The notes: a model not told the origin generated them from the letters alone. A stretch of DNA of 64,000 nt from Variovorax sp. J22G73 (GCF_030317035.1 NZ_JASZYK010000010.1:186001-250000); one strand, 5' to 3'; numbered from the stretch's first letter, positions 24,629-34,223 are shown. Made by a program: numbers and translations.

Positions 24629-26107
24629 ATGAGCACCAATTTCAGGACCGAACACGACTTCCTCGGCGAGAAGCAGATTCCCGCCGTCGCCTACTGGGGC
24701 GTGCACACGGCGCGGGCGGTCGAGAACTTCGCCATCTCCGGCACCCGCATCTCGGCCATGCCCGACCTGGTGCGCGCGCTGGCCTTCGTGAAAAAGGCCG
24801 CCACCCGCGCCAATGCCGACCTGGGTGCCATCGACCGCGACCGCGCCGCGGCGATCATCCTGGCCTGCGAGGACCTCATCGAGGGCAAGCTGCTCGACGA
24901 GTTCGTGGTCGACGTGATCCAGGGCGGCGCCGGCACCTCGACCAACATGAACGCCAACGAGGTCATCTGCAACCTCGCGCTGGAAAAGCTGGGCCACGAA
25001 AAGGGCCGCTACGACGTGCTGCACCCCAACGACCACGTCAATGCCTCGCAGAGCACCAACGACGTGTACCCCACGGCGGTGCGCCTGGCGCTGTGGTTCG
25101 CCATCGGCCGGCTGCTGGAGGCCATGGCCTCGCTGCGCCGCGCCTTCGAGGCCAAGGCGCTGGAGTTCAAGGACGTGCTGAAGATCGGCCGCACCCAGCT
25201 GCAGGACGCCGTGCCCATGACGCTGGGCCAGGAGTTCCTGACCTACGCGATCATGATCGGCGAGGACGAGGCCCGCCTGGGCGAGGCCCGCGCGCTCATC
25301 GAGGAAATCAACCTGGGCGCCACCGCCATCGGCACCGGCATCAATGCGCCGCACGGCTACGCCAACCTGGCCTGCCAGTACCTGGCCGAGCAGACCGGCG
25401 TGCCGCTGAAGCAGGCCGCCAACCTCATCGAGGCCACGCAGGACACGGGCGCTTTCGTGCAGCTGTCGGGCGTGCTGAAGCGCGTGGCCACCAAGCTCAG
25501 CAAGACCTGCAACGACCTGCGGCTGCTGTCCAGCGGCCCGCAGGCGGGGTTCGGGGAAATCAGGCTGCCGGCGCGCCAGGCGGGCTCGTCGATCATGCCG
25601 GGCAAGGTCAACCCGGTGATCCCGGAGGTGATGAACCAGGTGGCCTTCGAGGTCATCGGCAACGACATCACCGTGACCATGGCGTCGGAGGCCGGCCAGC
25701 TGCAGCTGAACGCCTTCGAGCCGATCATGGGCTGGAGCCTGTTCAAGAGCATCAAGCACCTGGCCAACGCCTGCGCCACGCTGCAGACCAACTGCGTCGA
25801 AGGCATCGAGGCCAACCGCGAGTTCCTCGCCAAAAGGGTGCGCGAGTCGGTCACGCTGGTCACGGCGCTCAACCCGCTCATCGGCTACGAAAAGGCCGCG
25901 CTCATCGCCAAGACCGCGCTGGCCACGGGCGGGCCCATCGACCTGGTGGCCGAGTCGCTGGGCATCATGACGCGCGCCGAGATGGAGGCGCTGCTGGTGC
26001 CCGAGAACCTCACGCAGCCCGTGCGCCTGTCGGCCGCGCCGGTTCCCCCGGCGGCCGAGCCCTCGGGCACCACGCCGGTGGGTGGGTCGGGCACAAAGGC
26101 TGCTTAG
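24629..26107 (+). CDS. aspA: Aspartate ammonia-lyase
   Basis: This 492-residue member of the aspartase/fumarase superfamily has the signature GSSIMPGKVNP at about residue 320 and an N-terminal DFLGEKQIPAVAYWGVHTARA typical of AspA rather than FumC. It deaminates L-aspartate to fumarate and ammonia. The C-terminal 25 residues are Pro/Ala-rich and variable. GAGGA lies 6 bp upstream of the ATG. It is followed by gltIJKL, whose product imports glutamate and aspartate, so uptake and breakdown of acidic amino acids are linked here. Confidence 0.95.
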   Translation: MSTNFRTEHDFLGEKQIPAVAYWGVHTARAVENFAISGTRISAMPDLVRALAFVKKAATRANADLGAIDRDRAAAIILACEDLIEGKLLDEFVVDVIQGGAGTSTNMNANEVICNLALEKLGHEKGRYDVLHPNDHVNASQSTNDVYPTAVRLALWFAIGRLLEAMASLRRAFEAKALEFKDVLKIGRTQLQDAVPMTLGQEFLTYAIMIGEDEARLGEARALIEEINLGATAIGTGINAPHGYANLACQYLAEQTGVPLKQAANLIEATQDTGAFVQLSGVLKRVATKLSKTCNDLRLLSSGPQAGFGEIRLPARQAGSSIMPGKVNPVIPEVMNQVAFEVIGNDITVTMASEAGQLQLNAFEPIMGWSLFKSIKHLANACATLQTNCVEGIEANREFLAKRVRESVTLVTALNPLIGYEKAALIAKTALATGGPIDLVAESLGIMTRAEMEALLVPENLTQPVRLSAAPVPPAAEPSGTTPVGGSGTKAA

Positions 26108-26276
26108 TGAAAGTCAGACAATGCCAGGAGGCAGGATCGCACCATGCCAGCGCCCATGTGCGCCGGCGCGGTGCGCAGAGTGCGCGAGTGCACCGGGTTG
26201 GTCCGGGTATCACGCAAAATGTGAGTGTCTAGAATTTCGTTGTATTTGTTTACGTCACCCTCAGGAGTTTTACCGT

Positions 26277-27176
26277 ATGAAAAAACAAGTTTTGGCATTG
26301 GCAATCGCGGCACTGGCCGCCGGCGGTGCAATGGCACAAGCCAGCGACACCCTGGCCAAGATCAAGGCATCGGGCGTCATCACTGAAGGTGTGCGCGAAT
26401 CCTCGGGCCTGTCGTACACGCTGGGCAACGGCCAGTACACCGGCTTCCACTACGACGTCTGCGCCAACATCATCAAGGACCTCGAGAAGGCCGCCGGCAA
26501 GAAGCTCGAAGTCAAGTACCAGCCCGTCACCTCGCAAAACCGCATTCCGCTCGTGCAGAACGGCACCGTGGACATCGAGTGCGGCTCGACCACCAACAAC
26601 GCCACCCGCCAGAAGGACGTGGCTTTCGGCGTGACCACCTACGTCGAGGAAACCAAGATCGTCGTCAAGGCCAACTCGGGCATCAACTCGCTGGCCGACC
26701 TGAAGGACAAGACGGTTGCCACCACCACCGGCACCACGCCGCTGCAAACCGTGCGCAAGCAAAAGCGCGCCGAGAACCTGACCTTCAAGGAGGTCTACGG
26801 CAAGGACCACTCCGACAGCTTCCTGCTGCTGGAAACCGGCCGCGCCGACGCCTTCGTGATGGACGGCTCGATCCTGGCCGCCCTGGCCGCCAAGTCGAAG
26901 TCGCCCAAGGACTACAAGATCCTGCCGGACGTGCTGGCCGTGGAGCCCATCGCCATCATGATCCGCAAGGACGACCCCGCCTTCAAGAAGGCCGTGGACG
27001 ACAGCATCAAGGCGCAGGCCAAGTCGGGCGAGCTGACCAAGCTGTACGACAAGTGGTTCCTCAAGCCGATCCCGCCCGCAGGCGTGACCATCAACCTGCC
27101 GCTCGGCGAAGCCACCAAGAACGCTTGGGCCAACCCGAACGACAAGCCGGCTGAAGAGTACGTCACCAAGGAATAA
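26277..27176 (+). CDS. gltI: Glutamate/aspartate ABC transporter periplasmic binding protein
   Basis: This 299-residue solute-binding protein (family 3) has a Sec signal peptide (MKKQVLALAIAALAAGGAMA) and the GltI-like sequence ASGVITEGVRESSGLSYTLGNGQYTGFH. The ATG at 26277 has AGGAG upstream; in-frame extensions upstream are not signal-like. It binds Glu/Asp in the periplasm and delivers them to GltJK. A strong terminator-like hairpin follows the stop, which would give more binding protein than membrane components. Confidence 0.95.
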   Translation: MKKQVLALAIAALAAGGAMAQASDTLAKIKASGVITEGVRESSGLSYTLGNGQYTGFHYDVCANIIKDLEKAAGKKLEVKYQPVTSQNRIPLVQNGTVDIECGSTTNNATRQKDVAFGVTTYVEETKIVVKANSGINSLADLKDKTVATTTGTTPLQTVRKQKRAENLTFKEVYGKDHSDSFLLLETGRADAFVMDGSILAALAAKSKSPKDYKILPDVLAVEPIAIMIRKDDPAFKKAVDDSIKAQAKSGELTKLYDKWFLKPIPPAGVTINLPLGEATKNAWANPNDKPAEEYVTKE

Positions 27177-27198
27177 GCGTCGCGTCGCTGCGTGAATG

Positions 27199-27230
27199 AC
27201 GCCCACCTTTCACGGTGGGCGTTTCTTTTC
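27199..27230 (+). terminator. Intercistronic terminator between gltI and gltJ
   Basis: A 9-bp stem (ACGCCCACC / GGTGGGCGT, loop TTTCAC) is followed by TTCTTTTC. It sits inside the glt operon, 22 bp after gltI, and probably terminates most but not all transcripts. Confidence 0.75.
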
Positions 27231-27263
27231 AAGGGACAGGTTTTCTAAGTGCTGAAGGAGTGA

Positions 27264-28001
27264 ATGAACATGGGCAACTGGGATTGGCAGGTCTTCCTGC
27301 AAGACCCCGGGGGGGATTACCCGACTTACCTGCAATGGATGCTGTCGGCCTGGGGCTGGACGGTGTCGGTTGCGTTGCTGGCGCTGATCGTCGCGCTGGT
27401 GCTGGGCTCGCTGGTCGGGATCATCCGCACGCTGCCTGACAGCCCGTGGCTGGTGCGCCTGGGCAATGCCTGGGTGGAGCTGTTCCGCAACATCCCGTTG
27501 CTGGTGCAGATCTTTCTCTGGTACCACGTGATTCCGGCGCTCATTCCCGTCATGAAGGGCGTTCCGAGCTTCATCCTCGTGGTGCTGGCGCTGGGCTTCT
27601 TCACTTCGGCACGTATCGCCGAGCAGGTTCGCTCGGGCATCCAGGCGCTGCCCAAGGGGCAACGCTACGCGGGCATGGCGGTGGGCTTCACCACCACGCA
27701 GTACTACCGCTACGTGATCCTGCCAATGGCGTACCGCATCATCATCCCGCCGCTCACGAGCGAGACGATGAACATCTTCAAGAACTCGTCCGTCGCGTTC
27801 GCCGTGTCGGTCACCGAGCTCACCATGTTCGCCATGCAGGCGCAGGAAGAAACCTCGCGCGGCATCGAGGTGTACCTCGCGGTGACGGCCTGCTACGTGG
27901 TGTCGGCGCTCATCATCAACCGGCTGATGGCCTACATCGAGAAGAAGACCCGCGTGCCGGGCTTCATCGTGTCCGCCAGCGCGGGCGGCGGAGGACACTG
28001 A
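27264..28001 (+). CDS. gltJ: Glutamate/aspartate ABC transporter permease GltJ
   Basis: This 245-residue inner-membrane permease of the HisM/GltJ family has several hydrophobic helices and the ATPase-docking EAA-like loop RSGIQALPKGQRYAGMAVG. AAGGAG lies before the ATG (27264). It forms the channel with GltK. The C-terminus is glycine-rich. It begins after the intercistronic terminator and is separated from gltK by 2 bp. Confidence 0.94.
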   Translation: MNMGNWDWQVFLQDPGGDYPTYLQWMLSAWGWTVSVALLALIVALVLGSLVGIIRTLPDSPWLVRLGNAWVELFRNIPLLVQIFLWYHVIPALIPVMKGVPSFILVVLALGFFTSARIAEQVRSGIQALPKGQRYAGMAVGFTTTQYYRYVILPMAYRIIIPPLTSETMNIFKNSSVAFAVSVTELTMFAMQAQEETSRGIEVYLAVTACYVVSALIINRLMAYIEKKTRVPGFIVSASAGGGGH

Positions 28002-28003
28002 AC

Positions 28004-28690
28004 ATGAATCTCGACCTGTCCTTCTACAACTGGGACGTCATCAGCAACTTCGTCGTCAAGGGCTTCTACTTCAGCATCATGCTGACCGTGGTGGCCACCA
28101 TTGGCGGCGTGGTCTTCGGCACCCTGCTGGCGCTGATGCGCCTGTCGGGCAAGAAGTGGCTCGACGCACCCGCGGCCCTGTACGTCAACGGCATGCGCAG
28201 CATTCCGCTGGTGATGGTGATCCTGTGGTTCTTCCTGCTGGTGCCGGCGTCGTTCTACTCGCTGTTCGGCTCGGTGGGCTCCAACTACCGCTCCGAAATC
28301 TCGGCCGTGATCACCTTCGTGGCGTTCGAGGCCGCGTACTTCTCCGAGATCATGCGCGCGGGCATCCAGTCGATTCCGCGCGGCCAGGTGAACGCCGGGC
28401 AGGCCGTGGGCATGACCTACGGCCAGAACATGCGCCTCGTGGTGCTGCCGCAGGCGTTTCGCAACATGCTGCCGGTGCTGCTCACGCAGACCATCATCCT
28501 GTTCCAGGACACCTCGCTGGTCTACGCCATCGGTGCCTACGACATGCTCAAGGGCTTCGAGACGGCGGGCAAGAACTTCGGCCGTCCCATCGAGGCCTAC
28601 CTGCTGGCCGCTGTCGTTTACTTTGTCATGTGCTACGCCCTTTCCTGGCTGGTGAAGCGCCTGCACAAGAAAATCGCCATCATTCGCTGA
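28004..28690 (+). CDS. gltK: Glutamate/aspartate ABC transporter permease GltK
   Basis: This 228-residue permease has membrane helices and the EAA-like loop RAGIQSIPRGQVNAGQAVGM. The ATG at 28004 follows the gltJ stop by 2 bp, with GAGGA within the gltJ end as ribosome-binding site; the longer frame upstream is a shadow of gltJ. It is the second channel subunit of the GltIJKL importer. Confidence 0.94.
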   Translation: MNLDLSFYNWDVISNFVVKGFYFSIMLTVVATIGGVVFGTLLALMRLSGKKWLDAPAALYVNGMRSIPLVMVILWFFLLVPASFYSLFGSVGSNYRSEISAVITFVAFEAAYFSEIMRAGIQSIPRGQVNAGQAVGMTYGQNMRLVVLPQAFRNMLPVLLTQTIILFQDTSLVYAIGAYDMLKGFETAGKNFGRPIEAYLLAAVVYFVMCYALSWLVKRLHKKIAIIR

Positions 28691-28717
28691 CCTGAGTGCT
28701 GAACCGGAGAGAAAGAA

Positions 28718-29467
28718 ATGTCCGAAAAAATGATTGAAATCAAGAACGTATCGAAGTGGTACGGCCCGGTGCAAGTGCTCAACGATTGTTCGGTGAGCAT
28801 CTCCAAGGGCGACGTGGTGGTGGTGTGCGGGCCTTCGGGCTCGGGCAAGTCCACCCTCATCAAGACCGTGAACGCGCTCGAGCCCTTCCAGAAGGGCGAG
28901 ATCACCGTCAACGGCATTCCGCTGCACGACCCCAAGACCAACCTGCCCAAGCTGCGCTCCAAGGTCGGCATGGTGTTCCAGCACTTCGAGCTGTTCCCGC
29001 ACCTTTCGGTGACCGAGAACCTCACGATCGCGCAGATCAAGGTGCTGGGCCGCACGCCCGACGAAGCCAAGACCCGCGGCCTGAAGATGCTCGACCGCGT
29101 GGGCCTGATGGCGCACAAGGACAAGTTCCCGGGCCAGCTGTCGGGCGGCCAGCAGCAGCGCGTGGCCATTGCGCGCGCGCTGTCGATGGACCCGATCGTG
29201 ATGCTGTTCGACGAACCCACCTCGGCGCTCGACCCCGAAATGGTCGGCGAAGTGCTCGACGTGATGGTGAGCCTGGCCAAGGAAGGCATGACCATGATGG
29301 TGGTCACGCACGAAATGGCCTTTGCCCGCAAGGTGGCCAGCCGCGTGATCTTCATCGACGTGGGCGGCAAGATCCTGGAAGACTGCCCGAAGGACGAGTT
29401 CTTCAGCCACCCGGAAAACCGCCAGCCGCGCACCAAGGACTTCCTGAACAAGATCCTGCAGCACTGA
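28718..29467 (+). CDS. gltL: Glutamate/aspartate ABC transporter ATP-binding protein GltL
   Basis: This 249-residue ATPase has Walker A GPSGSGKST, Q-loop FQHFELFPH, signature LSGGQQQR and Walker B VMLFDEPTSALD. It powers amino acid import through GltJK. GGAGAG lies upstream of the ATG. It is the last gene of the operon; a strong terminator follows. Confidence 0.95.
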   Translation: MSEKMIEIKNVSKWYGPVQVLNDCSVSISKGDVVVVCGPSGSGKSTLIKTVNALEPFQKGEITVNGIPLHDPKTNLPKLRSKVGMVFQHFELFPHLSVTENLTIAQIKVLGRTPDEAKTRGLKMLDRVGLMAHKDKFPGQLSGGQQQRVAIARALSMDPIVMLFDEPTSALDPEMVGEVLDVMVSLAKEGMTMMVVTHEMAFARKVASRVIFIDVGGKILEDCPKDEFFSHPENRQPRTKDFLNKILQH

Positions 29468-29495
29468 TTTCGCTGCCGGGTTCTTCGAAGACCCA

Positions 29496-29530
29496 AAGGG
29501 GTTGCGCTTCAAAGGCGCAGCCCCTTTTTT
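29496..29530 (+). terminator. Intrinsic terminator of the glt operon
   Basis: A 12-bp stem (AAGGGGTTGCGC / GCGCAGCCCCTT with one G-T pair) and a 7-base loop end in TTTTTT. It lies 28 bp after the gltL stop and just before a convergent gene. Confidence 0.88.
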
Positions 29531-29557
29531 CATGGCGGCGGGCGCCGGCCCCGCAGC

Positions 29558-30610
29558 TTATTTCGTGGCCGGGCTCGCCGAAAACGCCCGGTCGAAGAAC
29601 GCGGGAATCTCGTCGCCCAGCCGCGCCAGCAGCGCCTTGCGGTCGAAGCCCGGCGGGTCGGCCCGAACGTCGCCGTCGTCGGTCGGGATCGCGTTTGCCG
29701 GGGTGTCCATGAAGGCGAAATGCCAGGCGTCGGGAATTCGCCGCAACTCGGCGGCCGGCATGTTCTGCGCGACCCATTCGGCATGGAAGCGCGGAACCAG
29801 GAAGCGGTCTTGCTCGGCCTCGTAGATCCGCGTGGGCACGCTGATCTGCGCGAGCGAGCCGGCCGTGAAGGGCGCGCCGGCCGGCGCCATCGCCACGACC
29901 GCGCGCACGCGCGGGTCGCGAAGCGAAGGCAGCAGCGTAGAAGATGCCGAGTTCGTTGCCGTGGCCGCCGATGCTCCCGCGTTGCGCCCGACACCGCAGA
30001 AGATCGGGTCCGCGGCGCGCTCGCTCGCGCAATGGCTGGCGATGCGCGACAGGTCGACCTGCCCGCCCGCCAGCGCCAGCACCGTGTAGCCGCCGGCCGA
30101 ATGGCCCAGCGCGCCGATGCGCGGGCCTTGCGCGTCGCTGGCGATGCGGTCTTTCCACATCGGGTCCTTCAGTAGCGCGTCGATCACATGCGAGACCTGC
30201 TGCGGGCGGTGCGTGAAGTACGCGGCCGCGCCTTTCTGCAGCAGCGTGCCGTCCTGCCAGTTGTCGCCCGGATGGCGCAGCGCCGCGACCAGGTAGCCGT
30301 TGCGCGCGAGCGCTTCGGCCAGGCTGGTGTGGCCCAGTTCGGTGCCGCCCACGCCGTGGCTCAACACGATCAGGCCCTTGACGCGCTCCTCGGGCGGTGC
30401 CTGGATGGCCGCGCGCACCGTGAACGACCCCATCGGAATGGCGCGGGCGGGCGCCTGCGTCGGGTAGTACAGCGCGACCACCGTGGGCGCGGCCTCGGGT
30501 GTCGCACCCGGAATGCTCCATGGGCGCCAGCCGGCTTCGGCGGCCAGGAGCTGGAAGGACAGCAGCAAGCCGGAGGCAAGCAGCAGGCTGTGGCGGAAAA
30601 CGGTGCGCAT
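29558..30610 (-). CDS. Exported alpha/beta hydrolase
   Basis: This 350-residue secreted hydrolase has a signal peptide (MRTVFRHSLLLASGLLLSFQLLAAEA), the nucleophile elbow GHSAGG, an oxyanion-type segment LSHGVGG, a likely acid in EAEQDRFL and a His in DAWHFAF. It resembles the dienelactone hydrolase/PAF-acetylhydrolase-like group of periplasmic esterases. The ATG at 30610 with GGAG upstream gives a proper signal peptide; a 22-residue N-terminal extension is rejected. It follows the nucleoside hydrolase gene by 101 bp on the same strand. Confidence 0.88.
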   Translation of the reverse strand: MRTVFRHSLLLASGLLLSFQLLAAEAGWRPWSIPGATPEAAPTVVALYYPTQAPARAIPMGSFTVRAAIQAPPEERVKGLIVLSHGVGGTELGHTSLAEALARNGYLVAALRHPGDNWQDGTLLQKGAAAYFTHRPQQVSHVIDALLKDPMWKDRIASDAQGPRIGALGHSAGGYTVLALAGGQVDLSRIASHCASERAADPIFCGVGRNAGASAATATNSASSTLLPSLRDPRVRAVVAMAPAGAPFTAGSLAQISVPTRIYEAEQDRFLVPRFHAEWVAQNMPAAELRRIPDAWHFAFMDTPANAIPTDDGDVRADPPGFDRKALLARLGDEIPAFFDRAFSASPATK

Positions 30611-30711
30611 CGCGGATCTCCTGGACGGTGTCGGGAGCCGGATGGTGGCCGCGCCGCCGGGCAGCCGCCATCGCATTGCGATGAAGTGCGCGAAAAGCGT
30701 CGCCAGACGGC

Positions 30712-31689
30712 TCAGGGCAGCCGCGCGATGTGTTCCGTCAGCAGGTCGAAGAAGCCCTGCGCATCGCCGTCGACGATCCAGGTCGCGTTGGGCGTGCGAT
30801 GCAGGCTGCCGTACCAGTCGGCCACCGTCTGCCCGAAACCCATGCCCTCGCGGCTGTCGACTTCCACGTGGATGCGCTTGCCCGTGAACAGCGAAGGCCG
30901 AAGCAGGTAGGCCGTGACCGTGGCGTCGTGCACCGGGCCGCCGGGCATGTCGTAGTGCTTCATTTCCTGCGGCGCATAGGCGTCGAGGATGTCCGCGACC
31001 GTCGCCCCGGCCTTGTTGCCCAGGCCGCGCAGGCGCGCGATGCGTTCCTCGCTCGTGAGGATCTTGTGCGTCACGTCCAGCGGCAGCAGGGTGATGGGCA
31101 CGCCGCTCTTCAGCACCGCCTCGGCCGCATGCGGGTCGGCGAACACGTTGAACTCGGCCACGGGTGTGATGTTGCCGCCGTTGAAATGCGCGCCGGCCAT
31201 CAGCACCAGCTCGCGCAGGCCGCGCACGATGTCGGGCGCCTGCTCGAGCGCGAGCGCCAGGTTGGTCTGCGGGCCGAGCATGGCGAGCGTCACGCTCTTC
31301 TCAGGCGCGGCGCGCAGCGTGCGAACCAGGTAGTCGACCGCGTGGCCCTCGGCCAGCGGCGCGGCGGGCTCGTACACGTCGACGCCCGTGAGGCCTTCCT
31401 TGCCGTGGATGTTGGCCGCGTAGATCGGTGTGCGCTGCAGGGGGCGCTCGGCGCCCGCGTACACCGCGATCTCCGGCCGCCCGGCCCACTCGCAGGCCAG
31501 TCGCGCATTGCGCGAGGTCTTGGCCAGCGGCACGTTGCCGGCCACCGTCGTCAGCGCCTGGATGCGCAGCGCCTCGGGCGCGGCCATGGCGAACAGCAGC
31601 GCGATCACGTCGTCGGCGCCGGGGTCGGTGTCGATGATGAGCGTGTGCAACGGGGTGTCGGGAGAGTGGGGGGAGGGGGTGGTCGGCAT
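30712..31689 (-). CDS. Nucleoside hydrolase
   Basis: This 325-residue inosine-uridine nucleoside hydrolase family protein has the calcium-binding DTDPGADD motif at residues 20-27 and a late segment PGGPVHDATVTAYLL (second metal/catalytic region). It cleaves the N-glycosidic bond of ribonucleosides for salvage or catabolism. AAGGAG precedes the ATG at 31689. Base preference cannot be told from sequence. Confidence 0.93.
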   Translation of the reverse strand: MPTTPSPHSPDTPLHTLIIDTDPGADDVIALLFAMAAPEALRIQALTTVAGNVPLAKTSRNARLACEWAGRPEIAVYAGAERPLQRTPIYAANIHGKEGLTGVDVYEPAAPLAEGHAVDYLVRTLRAAPEKSVTLAMLGPQTNLALALEQAPDIVRGLRELVLMAGAHFNGGNITPVAEFNVFADPHAAEAVLKSGVPITLLPLDVTHKILTSEERIARLRGLGNKAGATVADILDAYAPQEMKHYDMPGGPVHDATVTAYLLRPSLFTGKRIHVEVDSREGMGFGQTVADWYGSLHRTPNATWIVDGDAQGFFDLLTEHIARLP

Positions 31690-31770
31690 GGCAAGGCTCC
31701 TTGGCGGGCCAGTCTGCCAGAGCTTGCAAGTTCGTCGACGTGTTCGCTCGTGGGTTCGCCCGCACGCCCG

Positions 31771-32598
31771 TCAGCGCCCGCCCCGCAGCCGCCGCGCGAA
31801 GAACGCCAGGATCTCGTCGCGCGCCGCCAGCGTCGGCTGGCCGGCCTCGTCGATCAGGTGCGCCGTGACCACGCTGTGCGGGCTGGCCACCACCTGCGCG
31901 AAGAAGGGCGGGGTGTTTGGGTTGGCCGCGCTGTCGGGCAGCACGCGCGTGACGAAGCGCGGGCCCAGCGCGTGGGAGAACGCCGCGAAGCGCTCGGCCT
32001 TGCAGAACTTGTCGCCGTCGAAGCGGTAGGCCATCACCGTGAGGTCTTCGCGCTCCAGGCGCTGGCGCACGGCGGCCAGTTCGTCGGCCGCCACGTTCGT
32101 GCCGGCCGCGTCGTCCAGCGGCAGCGAGGGCTGGCACACCACCGGCGCGAGCATGGCCGGCTCCAGCATCATCGACAGCGCGAAGTTGCCGGTGAAGCAC
32201 ATGCCGATCGCGCCCACGCCGGGGCCGCCACATTCTTCGTGCGCCAGCCGCGCGAGCGCCCGCAGCCATTGCGTGACGGGGCTCGACGCGTTCGACGCGA
32301 AGGCGCGAAATTCCGCGCTCACGCAGGCGCGCCTGAACACCGCGGCGCCTTCCTCGGCCTGCGGCACCGCGCCGTCGCGGCCGAACAGCGAAGGCATGTA
32401 GACCGTGAAGCCTGCGTCGCGCACCCATCGCGCGAAGCGCGCCACGTGCGGGCTGATGCCGGGCATCTCGGTCATCACGATCACGGCGGGGCCCTGGCCG
32501 GTGAGGTAGACCTTCTTCTCGATGCCGTCGAGGGCGATGGCGCGCGCGCTGAAATCATCGAGCGGGTCGTCTTCGTTCAGGGGGCGGGTCGGTGTCAT
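31771..32598 (-). CDS. Dienelactone hydrolase family protein
   Basis: This 275-residue cytoplasmic alpha/beta hydrolase has the dienelactone-hydrolase-type nucleophile GMCFTG (Cys), an early Glu in TEMPG and a His in SPHSVV. Dienelactone hydrolases open lactones in chloroaromatic and hydroxyquinol pathways, but many homologues have other ester substrates. It lies 18 bp downstream of the tautomerase gene on the same strand, and the pair fits aromatic-type catabolism. Confidence 0.88.
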   Translation of the reverse strand: MTPTRPLNEDDPLDDFSARAIALDGIEKKVYLTGQGPAVIVMTEMPGISPHVARFARWVRDAGFTVYMPSLFGRDGAVPQAEEGAAVFRRACVSAEFRAFASNASSPVTQWLRALARLAHEECGGPGVGAIGMCFTGNFALSMMLEPAMLAPVVCQPSLPLDDAAGTNVAADELAAVRQRLEREDLTVMAYRFDGDKFCKAERFAAFSHALGPRFVTRVLPDSAANPNTPPFFAQVVASPHSVVTAHLIDEAGQPTLAARDEILAFFARRLRGGR

Positions 32599-32616
32599 GG
32601 GCGGTCTCCTTGTCGT

Positions 32617-33084
32617 TCAGGTGGTTTGCTTCAGCGGAACCAGGTGCTGCAGGTGCGCGTACCCCGCGGCGCGCGCGAAGTCGGGCAACCGCCAGATGTC
32701 GCTGCCCACGCCCCAGGCGCCGTCGGCCACCTCGTGAACGAGCACCGAGGTCGCGAGGCGGCGCCTGTCGTCCGAAGGCATCGCCTGCTTGAACGCGTCG
32801 TGCACGCGCGAGACGAAGACGGCGCGCGATGCGTCGTCGAGCACGCCCGCCGGCACGCAGGCCAGCGCGGTGCAGGGCAGCAGCTGCGCGCTCAGGTCGG
32901 CGCCGCCGCAGGTCAAGGCGCCGGCCGCGAGCTCGTCGACCAGCACCCAGCACATGGCACGTGCGCGGGGCTCGTCGGGCATCTGTTCGGCTGCTGCAGC
33001 GGCTTCGTTGATGCTGCGAACGAGCGAGGCGCGGTGCTCGCCGGGGAATGAACCATGGGGAATCTTCACGAAGATGGTGGGCAT
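32617..33084 (-). CDS. Tautomerase family protein
   Basis: This 155-residue protein starts MPTIFVKIPHGSFPG, giving the N-terminal proline (Pro1) that acts as catalytic base in 4-oxalocrotonate tautomerase relatives. It is longer than the 60-aa 4-OT and closer to MIF- or MSAD-sized members with two beta-alpha-beta units. A 23-residue longer frame would bury the Pro1, so the ATG at 33084 is chosen. It is divergent from the GlxA-type regulator with 106 bp between, which suggests that regulator controls this pair of genes. Confidence 0.82.
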   Translation of the reverse strand: MPTIFVKIPHGSFPGEHRASLVRSINEAAAAAEQMPDEPRARAMCWVLVDELAAGALTCGGADLSAQLLPCTALACVPAGVLDDASRAVFVSRVHDAFKQAMPSDDRRRLATSVLVHEVADGAWGVGSDIWRLPDFARAAGYAHLQHLVPLKQTT

Positions 33085-33190
33085 GTGGCGCGATGAAGGA
33101 AGCTGGTGATGCTTGTATTGGGCCGCCACGGGCCAGAGAATGGCAGTGTCCAATTCGACTGCTTCAGGGCCTTATCGGCCAACCTCCGCA

Positions 33191-34171
33191 ATGCATGACT
33201 TCACCGTGCTGGTGCTGCCCGGCGCCTTCAATTCGAGCGTGGCGGTCACGCTCGACATCTTGGCTGCCGCGCAGGCCGTGGCGCCCCGTGCAGGCGTGGC
33301 GCCGCCGCGCTGGCGCCTGTGCTCGGTGCAGGGCGGCCCCGTGCGGCTGCAGGCCGGCATGAGCCTGGAAACCGCGCGCCTGCCCGCGAGGCCGCGCGAC
33401 GACCGGTCGACCTGGGTGGTGCCGGGGCTGGGCCTGAACACGCCCGGCGAGATTCGCCAGTGCCTGGAAAGCGACGATGCCGCCCACGCCGTGAAAGCCC
33501 TCGTGCGCCATGTGAAGTCCGGCGGACAGGTCGCGGCGTCGTGCTCGGCGGTGTTCCTGCTGAACGCCGCGGGCCTGCTCGAAGGGCGGCGCGCGACCAC
33601 GTCGTGGTGGTACGCGCCCTTGCTCGCGCGCATGTCGCCCGGCTGCACGGTCGATGCCGACCGCATGGTGTGCGCCGACGGCCCGGTGGTGACCGCGGGC
33701 GCAGCGTTCGCGCAGACCGACCTCATGCTGCACCTGCTGCGCGAGCGCTGCGGCAGCGCGCTCACGGACCTGGTCTCGCGCATGCTGCTGATCGACGGGC
33801 GGCAGGCCCAGTCGCCGTTCATTGCCGCGGAGTTGCTGGCCAACGGCAACGACCTGGTGGCGCGGCTTGCGGCCAGGGTCGAGTCGGCCTTGCCGAGCGC
33901 GCCGGCCGTGAGCGCGCTGGCCAGCGAGTTCTGCATGTCGCAGCGCACGCTGGCGCGCCACATCCAGAAGGCCACCGGCAAGAGCACGCAGGCGCTGGTG
34001 CAGAGCGTGCGCCTGCGGCGTGCGCGCGCGCTGCTCGAGGGCAGCCGCATGACGGTCGAGCAGGTGGCCGCCGCCGTGGGCTACCAGGACGCCACCGCGC
34101 TGCGCCGCCTGATGAGGAAGGTGGCGGGCGCGAAGCCGAGCCGTTACCGCGAAGGCGGCTACGGCGCGTGA
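33191..34171 (+). CDS. GlxA-type transcriptional regulator (DJ-1/PfpI domain plus AraC HTH)
   Basis: This 326-residue regulator has an N-terminal DJ-1/PfpI-like domain (MHDFTVLVLPGAFNSSVA; AASCSAVFLLNAAGLL nucleophile-elbow region) and a C-terminal AraC-type double HTH (SALASEFCMSQRTLARHIQKATG... VAAAVGYQDATALRRLMRK). The start at 33191 matches the beginning of the PfpI domain; an upstream in-frame ATG adds 26 unrelated residues. It probably controls the divergent tautomerase and dienelactone hydrolase genes. Confidence 0.9.
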   Translation: MHDFTVLVLPGAFNSSVAVTLDILAAAQAVAPRAGVAPPRWRLCSVQGGPVRLQAGMSLETARLPARPRDDRSTWVVPGLGLNTPGEIRQCLESDDAAHAVKALVRHVKSGGQVAASCSAVFLLNAAGLLEGRRATTSWWYAPLLARMSPGCTVDADRMVCADGPVVTAGAAFAQTDLMLHLLRERCGSALTDLVSRMLLIDGRQAQSPFIAAELLANGNDLVARLAARVESALPSAPAVSALASEFCMSQRTLARHIQKATGKSTQALVQSVRLRRARALLEGSRMTVEQVAAAVGYQDATALRRLMRKVAGAKPSRYREGGYGA

Positions 34172-34223
34172 GCCGCCCGCTGGCTTGAAGCCCCGTGACT
34201 CGAAGCCCCGTTGCTCGGCCTGG

